From positions 1-64,000 of IMG/VR virus record IMGVR_UViG_3300045993_000425: a stretch of 64,000 bases of DNA. The stretch is one strand, 5' to 3'. The translations under genes were made by a program, and so were the position numbers. Shown here one piece after another: positions 1 through 7,555 of this stretch. Each line of letters starts with the position of its first letter. Within the stretch, counting starts at the first letter, position 1. The notes beneath the pieces were generated by a model. It searched no databases and had not been told where the DNA came from. It saw nothing but the letters and a program-made list of their open reading frames with translations. Origin of the DNA: a virus.

Positions 1-2
1 TT

Positions 3-953
3 ATCAGTCCTAACATCGTCCTGGTGGCTTGCGGCTTCTCTGAGCAGGTGCTGGGGACACTCGCTCTGAACTTCCGAGAGGCATCCACCATCAACGTCCT
101 GCCCCTCGTCGCACCTCGCTCGATCTTGCAAAATGGCGAGGCTCACTTCCTAGACGATGTTGCAGCCATCACCGGGTCCGAGGTGCTTGACCCACTCCAG
201 AGGACTTTCGATGTCGCTCGCATCCCTGGAGAGTCTGAATCAGACATCGGTCAGGTTGACGGCTTTGAGATGCTGCGCTTCCGCTCGACCATCTTCGGAT
301 ACGCCGACGAAGACCTCATCGTCGACCGGGCAGAGGTGCTCGAGGGTATGGCCAAGTCTGCCATCTCTGAGCTAGATGGGCGAGCTCTTCGGGAGCGACT
401 TGCTGCTCTGACTGGTGGAATCGCGAAGTTGTGGGTCATCGGCTCAAGTCAGGGTGAACTGCGAGAGCGCAAAGACCGTGCTGATGACGCTGTTCGGGCT
501 GTCCAGGGTGCAATGAAGTCTGGAGTACTGCCTGGTGGAGGATGGACTCTGGTTCGTTTGTATGATGCGCTCAGAACATCATTCACCAAGGGCACCCCCG
601 AGATGGACGTTCTAGGACGCTCACTTATTGAGCCGGTGCGGCTGCTCCTATCGAACACTGGCATGACCTACGACGTGGCTTCTCATATCATCGAGGATAT
701 GCTGGGCGACCAGAATCAGGTCTGGGATGCCGCCAAGAGAATCTGGATCCCGGCTTTCGATGGAGAAATCCTCGACTCCGTTCCTGCCGTTCGCGAGGCT
801 ATCCGAAACAGCATCTCAATCGCCAGCCTTCTTGGGACTCTAGGAGGAGTAGTTGTCTTTGGGCGAGACATCGAACTAGAGCGTCGGGAGGCGCAGCAGA
901 CGAACCAGTACCTCCGCGAAACGAACACGTTCGATGTCAATGAGAGGGCTTGA
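3..953 (+). CDS. groEL: GroEL-type chaperonin, C-terminal 316 residues (5' end outside window)
   Basis: The reading frame is open from the window edge, so the start lies upstream. The visible part aligns by eye with GroEL from the apical domain onward: an apical segment with 'GTLALNF' and 'DDVAAITG', then 'LRERLAALTGGIAKL', the lysine/arginine-rich helix with 'ADDAV' (its Asp corresponds to the ATPase Asp398 of E. coli GroEL), and 'GVLPGGGWTLV', which corresponds to the GroEL GGG loop. The C-terminal equatorial segment has 'SIASLLGTLGGVVV'. The usual Gly-Met tail is missing; the protein ends in a charged, Asn/Gln-rich tail. GroEL folds proteins inside an ATP-driven ring. Phage copies are known in some large phages and probably fold phage proteins. 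No GroES is visible. The stop overlaps the next start (TGATG). The family call is firm; activity is inferred. Confidence 0.9.
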   Translation: MSPNIVLVACGFSEQVLGTLALNFREASTINVLPLVAPRSILQNGEAHFLDDVAAITGSEVLDPLQRTFDVARIPGESESDIGQVDGFEMLRFRSTIFGYADEDLIVDRAEVLEGMAKSAISELDGRALRERLAALTGGIAKLWVIGSSQGELRERKDRADDAVRAVQGAMKSGVLPGGGWTLVRLYDALRTSFTKGTPEMDVLGRSLIEPVRLLLSNTGMTYDVASHIIEDMLGDQNQVWDAAKRIWIPAFDGEILDSVPAVREAIRNSISIASLLGTLGGVVVFGRDIELERREAQQTNQYLRETNTFDVNERA

Positions 954-1210
954 TGCCGGTATTTCACTTCCACTGCCCAGAATGCCGTGAGTTCGACAGC
1001 CAACTCCTGACATCCTCTCGCTCAAGAGGTATCATTCGCTGCCGGAAGACACCTGGGTGTGGCGGGCAGCTAGTTAGGCAGCCGGTGCCACCCCAGATGA
1101 TCCACAGCGAGGTCATCGACAACGGCATCATGCAGCGAAGGGTCGAGCGACCCATCGACCAAGAGAAGTTGCTGCATGAGAGAGCCCAGAAAGACTACAA
1201 GGTCCCGTAG
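953..1210 (+). CDS. Small zinc-ribbon protein (FmdB-like)
   Basis: An 85-residue protein. The start is the ATG overlapping the groEL stop by one base, which suggests translational coupling; a TTG one codon upstream is possible but less likely. The N-terminus 'FHFHCPEC' is followed about 23 residues later by 'CRKTPGCGG', giving a CxxC...C....C arrangement like the short FmdB-type zinc ribbons. The second half is charged with no recognisable domain. It overlaps convergently with the small gene on the other strand. Its role is unknown; binding to nucleic acid or protein is the usual guess for such ribbons. Confidence 0.7.
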   Translation: MPVFHFHCPECREFDSQLLTSSRSRGIIRCRKTPGCGGQLVRQPVPPQMIHSEVIDNGIMQRRVERPIDQEKLLHERAQKDYKVP

Positions 1211-1449
1211 AGGGTCTTGCAGCCGTACTGGAAGGCCTCCTTCTCCTCCTCGGTGAAGACGCTGAAGTCGGTGGGCTTCGAGTAGTAGGCAAACCCCTTG
1301 AAGAGTTCGACCTGCTTCAGCTGCCAATCGAGAGCCTTCTTGGCATTTCCGACGAGCTCGACCGTCTTGGGCAGCCCCTCGGTGCTGCGAACGATGTGCA
1401 GCTTCCGACCACCACCACGCCAGTTCGTGTCCTCGACCAGGAACTTCAT
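1195..1449 (-). CDS. Small protein of unknown function behind a strong promoter
   Basis: An 84-residue protein starting at 'MKFLVED'. The ATG is preceded by GGGAGG at good spacing, which favours it over upstream alternatives in the same frame. It has a consensus-like promoter about 27 bases upstream. It is a lone - strand gene in a long + strand block. The protein is soluble, with a mixed aromatic/charged C-terminal half ('FAYYSKPTDF'). No family recognised. Its position and promoter fit an early-expressed accessory gene, but that is inference. Confidence 0.65.
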   Translation of the reverse strand: MKFLVEDTNWRGGGRKLHIVRSTEGLPKTVELVGNAKKALDWQLKQVELFKGFAYYSKPTDFSVFTEEEKEAFQYGCKTLYGTL

Positions 1450-1475
1450 GTTGCCTCCCTTGTTGGTGTGAACCG

Positions 1476-1504
1476 ATACTATCAAAGCGACTCGCTGGTG
1501 TCAA
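1476..1504 (-). promoter_or_regulatory. Sigma-70-like promoter for the 84-residue gene
   Basis: Reading the - strand: -35 TTGACA (1504-1499), a 17-base spacer, -10 TAGTAT (1481-1476). The -35 is a perfect consensus and the -10 matches at four of six positions. The predicted start of transcription lies near 1469, giving a leader of about 20 bases that contains the GGGAGG ribosome site. Confidence 0.8.
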
Positions 1505-1525
1505 CGCTTTGTGCTTACTGTCAGC

Positions 1526-3697
1526 ATGGCTACACCTACGCTCAAGCTGACCAGCCTCAATCTCCGAAGCTTCCGCAGTTTCGTAGATGAGCAGCAGCTA
1601 GACCTACCCGACAGTGGTCTTCACCTCATCGAGGCCCCATCTGGCAGCGGCAAGTCAGGCCTAGTAGAGGCCATCGCCTATGCTCTTGACTACAGCCAGT
1701 GGCCAGCGACCGAGCATCAGTCGTGGGGGTGGCTGACAGACCAACCGATGGAGGTGCGGCTGGATTTTGAGGTCAAGGGGGAGAAGGCGAAGATCGTCAG
1801 GGGCAAGAGGCCGCTTCTGTCTGTAGGGGATGTGAGCCTGACCAGCGCAAGCACCATCGCCAAGAAACTCCCAGAGGTTCTCGGGTGTCGCCCAGAGGTA
1901 CTGCGAGCCCTTACCTATCGTCCACAGAGGCAAACAGGTCTTTTTCTTAGCTTTTCTGACTCGGAGAAGAAGTCGTTCCTGACCGAACTCCTGAGGATGG
2001 GAGATGTCGAGAGGGAGATCGAGGTTCTAGGGAAGACGCTGACGGAGCTGGATAAGAAGCTCGCTGTGTCGAAGGCCAAGCTAGACCAGGCAAGGTCCGC
2101 TCTACCGCTCTCTCCTCCAACTGAACCTAAACCTGCGGATGTTGGCGGATTGCAGCTACGGGTGTCTTCTGCGCTAAAGCTGATCGGCGGACTCACGGTC
2201 GAGGTGTCTACTGTCAGAACCAACATCTTGTCTCTGGAGGAACAGAGGAAAGATAGATTGGTCGAGTGTGAGAAGCTGCTCTTGCCTGCCATCACCGAGG
2301 CTCAGGTCAAGCTGGAGGCTGCCAAGCTGACCTCATTTGAGGCTGACCCTGCTGTGGCTCAGATGGCTGGGGTCATCAAGAAGCGAATTGCGTATATCCA
2401 GTCTGGTATGTCCAAACTCAAGGAGCAGCACCTCTCCAATGTAAAGAGTGCCCAGACCCAGCTGGAGAGCATCAGAAAGGAGGTATGGAAGGCGAACACC
2501 ATCATCAAGGGGCTCCCCACTCTCCAGCAGCAGATGGCTGTCCTAGTCAACGACATCCAGGCCATCGAGACAGCTATCTGCTCCACCTGTCGGCAGACTT
2601 GGGTTGGTCTGGACGCAGAGAGAACCCTCGCTGACAAGAATAGGAAGCTAGAGGTACTCGAGAAGCAGGTAGCCGATGCCGAGAGCCAGAAAGAAGCCGT
2701 AGAGGCTCTCCTGGCCGAGCAGAAGGGGCAAGAAGACCTCCTGAAGGCACTCATGGAGGAAGACCCGATTCCTGAGAAGTTCAAGGTGGGGGAGGCTGAC
2801 CAGCAGCGTCTACTGATGGAGCTTGAGCAGACTCAGAAGTCGGAGCAGAGGGAGTTTGAGGTCACCAAGAAGGCTAACCTTGCGGTGCTAGAGGCGGAAC
2901 TTCAGGCTGCCAAGACCTCCAGGCAGATGCACCTAGCCAAGCTGTCAGTTCAGACTGAGGAGGAGGCAGCGGCAGCTAAGGCATTGGTCGACAAGAGAGC
3001 GGAACTCCAGACTGCGAACTCAGAGCATTCCGCAGCCTTAGCCGAACTGTCCTCGGTTCAACGTCTAGATGAGCAAGCCGCGAAGAGTTACGACGCAAGT
3101 CTCATGTCGTACCTCAAGCTCTCTGCTGCCGTAGACATCGCCAGCGATGAGGTGGGTGCCGTCAAGGTTTCCTATGGCTGGAACGAAGATGCTCATCAGC
3201 TTCTCAAGCAATTCCTCGGACTTGTGTTCGATGAAACGCTCCAACTAATCGCTGCCAGGGCAACAGAGCTTCTCTTTGGCATCCCTAACGTGCAGGGTAT
3301 GACCATCGGGTTCCTTTCTGAGAGGGAAACAAAGTCGGGATCGGTCAAGCAGGAGATCAAGCCTGTCATCAGCAAAGATGGGCACCAAGTATCTTTCCGC
3401 TCTGGGTGCTCTGGAGGGCAGCAGGCTGTCATTGAGCTCGCGGTAGACCTCTCCCTAGCGGAGGTCATCTCTGAGCGCACCGGAATCCTCCCAGGTTGGC
3501 TAGTCCTCGATGAGCCTTTCGATGGGCTGGGGGCGGCTGATAAAGAGGCGGCAATGGCTGTCCTGGCTCGCTCCGCTGCCGACAGGGCCATCTATGTCAT
3601 CGACCACAGCGCGGAGGTAAAGGAGTCCTTCGACTCTGTTCTGACCATCATCCACCAGGACAATAGGTCACACATCAAGTCAGAGAGCCTCCGATGA
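1526..3697 (+). CDS. sbcC: SbcC/Rad50-like ATPase (T4 gp46 type)
   Basis: A 723-residue SMC-family ATPase. Walker A 'PSGSGKSG' is near residue 40. Long coiled-coil arms flank a zinc hook 'CSTC' at residues 352-355. The C-terminal head carries the ABC signature 'SGCSGGQQ' near residue 625 and Walker B with D-loop 'LVLDEPFDGLG' near 660. Rad50/SbcC proteins pair with an Mre11/SbcD nuclease to process DNA ends and hairpins; T4 gp46 with gp47 does this for recombination-dependent replication. The likely partner is the metallophosphoesterase at 8836. The protein is shorter than cellular SbcC (about 1000 residues) but has all key parts. The ATG at 1526 was chosen because upstream in-frame codons precede the domain; it lacks a clear ribosome site. 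Confidence 0.92.
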   Translation: MATPTLKLTSLNLRSFRSFVDEQQLDLPDSGLHLIEAPSGSGKSGLVEAIAYALDYSQWPATEHQSWGWLTDQPMEVRLDFEVKGEKAKIVRGKRPLLSVGDVSLTSASTIAKKLPEVLGCRPEVLRALTYRPQRQTGLFLSFSDSEKKSFLTELLRMGDVEREIEVLGKTLTELDKKLAVSKAKLDQARSALPLSPPTEPKPADVGGLQLRVSSALKLIGGLTVEVSTVRTNILSLEEQRKDRLVECEKLLLPAITEAQVKLEAAKLTSFEADPAVAQMAGVIKKRIAYIQSGMSKLKEQHLSNVKSAQTQLESIRKEVWKANTIIKGLPTLQQQMAVLVNDIQAIETAICSTCRQTWVGLDAERTLADKNRKLEVLEKQVADAESQKEAVEALLAEQKGQEDLLKALMEEDPIPEKFKVGEADQQRLLMELEQTQKSEQREFEVTKKANLAVLEAELQAAKTSRQMHLAKLSVQTEEEAAAAKALVDKRAELQTANSEHSAALAELSSVQRLDEQAAKSYDASLMSYLKLSAAVDIASDEVGAVKVSYGWNEDAHQLLKQFLGLVFDETLQLIAARATELLFGIPNVQGMTIGFLSERETKSGSVKQEIKPVISKDGHQVSFRSGCSGGQQAVIELAVDLSLAEVISERTGILPGWLVLDEPFDGLGAADKEAAMAVLARSAADRAIYVIDHSAEVKESFDSVLTIIHQDNRSHIKSESLR

Positions 3698-4008
3698 TTG
3701 GCTTGGCTCTCTCCCTTCTAGTCGTGGCTATCGCCAGCGTGGCCGGTTCCAGCATAGCTGTATCTGTCAGAAGTCATGGCTACCCCTGGTGGATGGTTCT
3801 CATCCCGCCTGTCATCTCCTCATGCGCCTGGACCTACATGGTCAACCGACTCAGGAACTACTCTCTTGTGCAACTCAGTGTGGCCTACGATTCAGTCGCT
3901 GGAGCCATCTGGATTTTGGGTCTCCTGTTCCTGTCTGCGGAGCTGTCGTCGAAGGAGATCGTCTCTCTCATCCTCCTACTACTCAGCGTTCTGGTCGTCG
4001 CATTGTGA
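3694..4008 (+). CDS. Small four-helix membrane protein, EmrE/SMR- or EamA-like in shape
   Basis: A 104-residue, very hydrophobic protein whose ATG overlaps the sbcC stop (ATGA), so it is probably translationally coupled. Four membrane segments are visible at about residues 2-22, 31-50, 63-82 and 86-104. There is a Tyr/Pro/Trp stretch before helix 2 and 'AGAIWILGLLFLSAELSS' spanning the third. Size and helix count resemble one small-multidrug-resistance or half-EamA unit. It lacks an obvious membrane Glu in helix 1 as in EmrE, so transport cannot be claimed. An inner-membrane location is inferred. Confidence 0.7.
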   Translation: MIGLALSLLVVAIASVAGSSIAVSVRSHGYPWWMVLIPPVISSCAWTYMVNRLRNYSLVQLSVAYDSVAGAIWILGLLFLSAELSSKEIVSLILLLLSVLVVAL

Positions 4009-4055
4009 CTTTGTGCTTTATCAGTCCCGAACCCCAACCAGCACAAGGACACCAG

Positions 4056-4331
4056 ATGCCCCGTCAATCTGCCAAGGACCCGTTTGAAGCCCTCGACTCC
4101 GACTTCAAGGACACGATCTCTGGTTCCACAGTCGATGAGATCAACGCCCGAATCGCAGAGGTAGCCAAGTCCGAGGAAGAGAACCAGAAGGCCAAGAAGG
4201 ACGACCAAGACCTCGCTGAGAAGAAGGCGCAGGCGACCGAGGCAGGTGCTCAGTACAAGGAGGCCTCGAAGATGAACCGCCTCCGAATCCGCTATGCGAT
4301 GCGAGTACTCGGGGACAAGGGTAGCCAGTAG
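4056..4331 (+). CDS. Small coiled-coil protein of unknown function
   Basis: A 91-residue protein starting at 'MPRQSAKDPF', with AAGGA seven to eight bases before the ATG. The middle is an uninterrupted helix rich in Glu, Lys, Gln and Ala ('AEVAKSEEENQKAKKDDQD'), followed by a basic C-terminal segment. No family recognised. It sits between the recombination ATPase and the endonuclease VII-like gene, so a DNA-metabolism role is possible but unproven. Confidence 0.65.
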   Translation: MPRQSAKDPFEALDSDFKDTISGSTVDEINARIAEVAKSEEENQKAKKDDQDLAEKKAQATEAGAQYKEASKMNRLRIRYAMRVLGDKGSQ

Positions 4332-4343
4332 CCCAAGCTAGAT

Positions 4344-4988
4344 ATGTCTCGCCACTCAGAGAAAATGAAGTCTTTGTGGGCTGATCCTGAGTGGCGAGCC
4401 AGAGTTTTGCACGCCAGAGGAAACCACTCAGCGTACATTACACGCATGTGGCAAGACCCAGACTTTAGACACAAAGCAATGACGAATAGGAAATCCGTGC
4501 AAGAACTTCAAGTAAAACTCGATGAAGGTGCTGCTACATGCATTAGATGCAACACCAAGAAGTCTCTTTCTGATTTTCCTCACTCCAGGAAGAAAAGGAG
4601 TGGTTTGCCAAGGTACGCATATTGCAAAGTGTGTCATGGCGAGTATCAGAGAGAGCTCAGATATCGAAACTTGTTCAACATCACCGTCGATGAGTATGAC
4701 AAGGTTCTTCAGTTCCAGGATGGAAAGTGCGCTATCTGCTGTCAGCCTCCCAAGAGACTTCGGCTTGCGGTAGACCATGACCACAAGACAGGCCTAATTC
4801 GAGGACTACTGTGTCCTTGGTGTAATAGGGCAATTGGTCAATTCAGAGATGACATGTCTCGTGTTCGTAGAGTCGTGGATTACTTTGAAAAGCCCCCCTT
4901 TAGCCAGGTGCTTGGTCAGCCTAGATTCGGTCTAAAAGGCAGGGTGTCTAACAAGGCAGCAACTCGTCGTCGCCTCAACAAGCAGTAA
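4344..4988 (+). CDS. HNH endonuclease, recombination endonuclease VII family, with N-terminal W-x-D-P repeats
   Basis: A 214-residue protein. The C-terminal half matches the endonuclease VII family: 'CAICCQPP', then 'LAVDHDHKTGLIRGLLCPWC' with catalytic His residues and zinc Cys pairs, then 'IGQFRDD'. The family resolves branched DNA (T4 gp49), and relatives include free-standing mobile nucleases. The N-terminus has two short repeats, 'LWADPEWRARV' and 'MWQDPDFRHKA', resembling DNA-binding repeats of homing endonucleases. A further CxxC pair plus 'CKVC' lies in the middle. The gene is visibly richer in A+T than its neighbours, which suggests recent acquisition. It ends 44 bases before the intein-containing reductase. 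It may be the phage resolvase or a homing nuclease; the base composition favours the second. Confidence 0.85.
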   Translation: MSRHSEKMKSLWADPEWRARVLHARGNHSAYITRMWQDPDFRHKAMTNRKSVQELQVKLDEGAATCIRCNTKKSLSDFPHSRKKRSGLPRYAYCKVCHGEYQRELRYRNLFNITVDEYDKVLQFQDGKCAICCQPPKRLRLAVDHDHKTGLIRGLLCPWCNRAIGQFRDDMSRVRRVVDYFEKPPFSQVLGQPRFGLKGRVSNKAATRRRLNKQ

Positions 4989-5032
4989 TCATCTGTTAGT
5001 TTCTAGTCTTCCCATTATCGGAGTCACTACAC

Positions 5033-7126
5033 ATGACATACGGCCCCACTAGCAAGTTCGCCCGAGACATCGCCAACCAAAAGTACCTACACACGTTGCC
5101 AGATGGCAGCAAGGAATCATGGACCGACCTGGCGAAACGGGTATCGAGCAATGTGCTGGGAGCTGTAGATGCACCAAAGGACATCGTAGGTGAAGTCGAG
5201 AACACAATCCGAAACCGGGAGTTCATGCCTGGTGGGCGATATCTCTACGCCTCTGGCCGTCCTTTCCATCAGACTCAGAATTGCCTTACTGGCGAGACAA
5301 AGTTCCTGACCTCTCAGGGTCTTAGGACGTTCGCTGAGACGGTCGACCGTGATGTCGTCGTTCAGATCGACGGTCGATTCTGGGCAGAGGCCAAGGTCAA
5401 GTCGTTTGGCGTCCAGGAGTTGTACAAGCTGACCCTTTCTCTGCCCGGTTTCGACAACAGGGAGATCTACACAACCATCGGTCACTCCTGGCGTGTCATC
5501 GATGAGACGACAGGTGCTCGCGTCAAGACCACCTTCTCTACCGGCGAGTTGGTTCCAGGTCAGAAGCTGTGGACTGTAGACATCGATTGGCTTGCATGGA
5601 CTGTTGTCTCTGTGGAGCCCACCTCTCGCAAGGAAGTCGTCTACTGTGCAGTGGTTCCAGATGGGAACGAGTTCGTTCTCGAGGGCGACATCCTGACCGG
5701 CAACTGCCTCCTGAAGACCGCAGAGGACAGCCGTGAGGGTTGGGCAGAGCACATGCGTAAGGTGTCTCTAGCCCTCATGACAGGAGCAGGTGTCGGTGTC
5801 GTCTACTCAAACATTCGAGCCAAGGGTCGCCCGATTCGGAAGACGGGTGGAGTAGCTAGTGGACCTACCGCTCTGATGCAGATGACGAATGAGGCTGGCA
5901 GGCACATCCAGCAGGGTGGAAGCCGCCGAGCTGCTCTCTGGGCTGGTCTGCACTGGAACCACCCAGACGTGGGCGAGTTCATTCGTCTAAAGGACTGGTC
6001 CCCTGAGATCCAGGCCATGAAGGCGAAAGACTTCAATGCCTCCGCACCGCTAGACATGACCAACATCTCGGTCATTCTGGACGACCTCTTCTTCCAAGCC
6101 TACCATGACGCAGAGCACCAGCACCACAGCCTCGCGAACACCGTCTACTGGGAGGTTGTTCGCCACATGCTGGAGACAGGCGAGCCAGGCTTCAGTGTAG
6201 ATGTAGGTGTCAATTCCGGCGAACATCTCCGAAATGCATGCACTGAAGTGTCGAGCAAGGATGACGATGACATCTGCAACCTGGGCAGCATCAATCTGGC
6301 CCGAATCAAGAGTCTGGACCATTTCAGGTCTGTCCTAGAGTCCTCTGTCGCCTTCCTCCTGGCTGGAACGGTCTATAGCGATGTCCCGTATGTCGAGGTG
6401 GATCGTACCCGCACCAAGAATCGTCGCCTCGGATTAGGCCTAATGGGTGTCCACGAGTGGCTCCTCCTCCACGGCAAGAGGTACGGTGCCGATGCCGAGC
6501 TTCAGAAGTACCTCGAGGTCTACGAGGAGTCGACCAAGATCGCCGCTAGCTTGGCTGACTCATGGGACCTTAGCCGTCCAGTGAAGACCCGTGCAATCGC
6601 ACCCACCGGCACCATCGGACTCCTGGCTGAGACATCTCAGGGCATTGAGCCCCTCTTCTGCGCTGCCTACAAGCGGCGCTACCTGAAGGGGACTAGCTGG
6701 AACTACCAGTATGTCATCGACCCTACCGCCGCCAAGCTGGTCGAGCAGGGTATCGACCCAGACGACATCGAGGACGCCTACTCGCTTTCCGAGGACACTG
6801 AGCGTCGGGTGTCCACTCAAGCCTGGATGCAGAAGTACGTCGATCACGGCATCTCCAGCACGATCAATCTCCCTCGCTGGGGGTCGGAGCAAAACAACGA
6901 GTCTCTCGTCAAGGCTTTCGGAGACATGCTGATCAGCTACCTGCCTCGTCTGCGTGGAATCACTTGCTACCCGGATGGATCACGCGGGGGCCAGCCGTTG
7001 TCTGCTGTGAAGTTCCGAACAGCCGCCAAACACATCGGTCAGGTCTTCCAAGAGGGTGGAGAGTCGGTGGCTTTTGAAGGTGGAGATGTCTGCTCGATCA
7101 CCAAGGGAGGTAGCTGTGGATCCTAG
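5033..7126 (+). CDS. nrdJ: Ribonucleotide reductase, adenosylcobalamin (class II) type, interrupted by a mini-intein
   Basis: A 697-residue precursor that would leave about 556 residues after intein removal. Extein landmarks: 'FMPGGRYLYASGR', the redox cysteine at 225 directly after the intein, the radical-site motif N401-A-C403-T-E405, the second redox cysteine in 'DICNLGSINL' (C415), 'NRRLGLGLMG', the phosphate-binding 'APTGTIGLLAE', and a C-terminal tail with two cysteines ('CSITKGGSC'). The active-site set is complete. The enzyme makes deoxyribonucleotides. No NrdB radical-generating subunit is present in the window, which fits the B12-dependent class. It overlaps dut by 11 bases. The ATG has GGAG nine bases upstream. 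Confidence 0.9.
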   Translation: MTYGPTSKFARDIANQKYLHTLPDGSKESWTDLAKRVSSNVLGAVDAPKDIVGEVENTIRNREFMPGGRYLYASGRPFHQTQNCLTGETKFLTSQGLRTFAETVDRDVVVQIDGRFWAEAKVKSFGVQELYKLTLSLPGFDNREIYTTIGHSWRVIDETTGARVKTTFSTGELVPGQKLWTVDIDWLAWTVVSVEPTSRKEVVYCAVVPDGNEFVLEGDILTGNCLLKTAEDSREGWAEHMRKVSLALMTGAGVGVVYSNIRAKGRPIRKTGGVASGPTALMQMTNEAGRHIQQGGSRRAALWAGLHWNHPDVGEFIRLKDWSPEIQAMKAKDFNASAPLDMTNISVILDDLFFQAYHDAEHQHHSLANTVYWEVVRHMLETGEPGFSVDVGVNSGEHLRNACTEVSSKDDDDICNLGSINLARIKSLDHFRSVLESSVAFLLAGTVYSDVPYVEVDRTRTKNRRLGLGLMGVHEWLLLHGKRYGADAELQKYLEVYEESTKIAASLADSWDLSRPVKTRAIAPTGTIGLLAETSQGIEPLFCAAYKRRYLKGTSWNYQYVIDPTAAKLVEQGIDPDDIEDAYSLSEDTERRVSTQAWMQKYVDHGISSTINLPRWGSEQNNESLVKAFGDMLISYLPRLRGITCYPDGSRGGQPLSAVKFRTAAKHIGQVFQEGGESVAFEGGDVCSITKGGSCGS
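5282..5704 (+). other. Mini-intein within nrdJ (141 residues, no endonuclease domain)
   Basis: It occupies precursor residues 84-224. It begins with Cys ('CLTGETKF', block A), has a TxxH block B ('YTTIGHSW'), and ends 'FVLEGDILTGN' followed by Cys as the first C-extein residue. Between blocks B and F there are only about 60 residues with no LAGLIDADG or HNH motif, so it is a splicing-only element. The penultimate residue is Gly instead of the usual His; some natural inteins tolerate this. It is inserted exactly before the conserved redox cysteine, so the unspliced protein should be inactive. Confidence 0.9.
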
Positions 7127-7538
7127 CCTGAAAGTTGTTCAGCTTCTGAAGGACGCCAAGGTTCCAGAACGGAAGACATCCGCCTCCGCTGGTCTTGACC
7201 TATGCCCTTATGACAGTGGCACCGTCCTAGCTGGTCAGATGCTTCGTTTCCGTACCGGCTTGGCATTCGAGTTGCCCTTCGGCTCTGTCGGGTACATCAA
7301 AACACGATCAAGTCGTTTCGCGGAAGGATTTCTGATCGAGGGAGTCATCGACTCTGATTACAGAGGCGATGTCTCTCTACAGATTCGCAACGTCTCTGAC
7401 AGGGTTCTGTATGTTCAGGCTGGCGAGCGGTACGCACAGTTGATTGTCGAGCCCTGTCTTCTTCTGAAGCCTGAGACTGTAAACGAACTATCTGAGACAC
7501 AGCGTGGAACTGGTGGCTTTGGGAGTACTGGCAAGTAG
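7116..7538 (+). CDS. dut: dUTPase
   Basis: A 140-residue trimeric-type dUTPase with all five motifs: 1 'ASAGLDL', 2 'TRSSRFAEG', 3 'GVIDSDYRGDVSL' (catalytic Asp), 4 'ERYAQLIVEP', 5 'RGTGGFGSTG' (P-loop-like tail). It hydrolyses dUTP to dUMP, keeping uracil out of phage DNA and feeding thymidylate synthesis. The GTG at 7116 was chosen because AAGGGAGG lies at ideal spacing; longer in-frame starts would put foreign sequence before motif 1. It overlaps the nrdJ stop by 11 bases, suggesting co-translation. Confidence 0.95.
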   Translation: MDPSLKVVQLLKDAKVPERKTSASAGLDLCPYDSGTVLAGQMLRFRTGLAFELPFGSVGYIKTRSSRFAEGFLIEGVIDSDYRGDVSLQIRNVSDRVLYVQAGERYAQLIVEPCLLLKPETVNELSETQRGTGGFGSTGK

Positions 7539-7555
7539 TTGTGCTACATCGTGAT

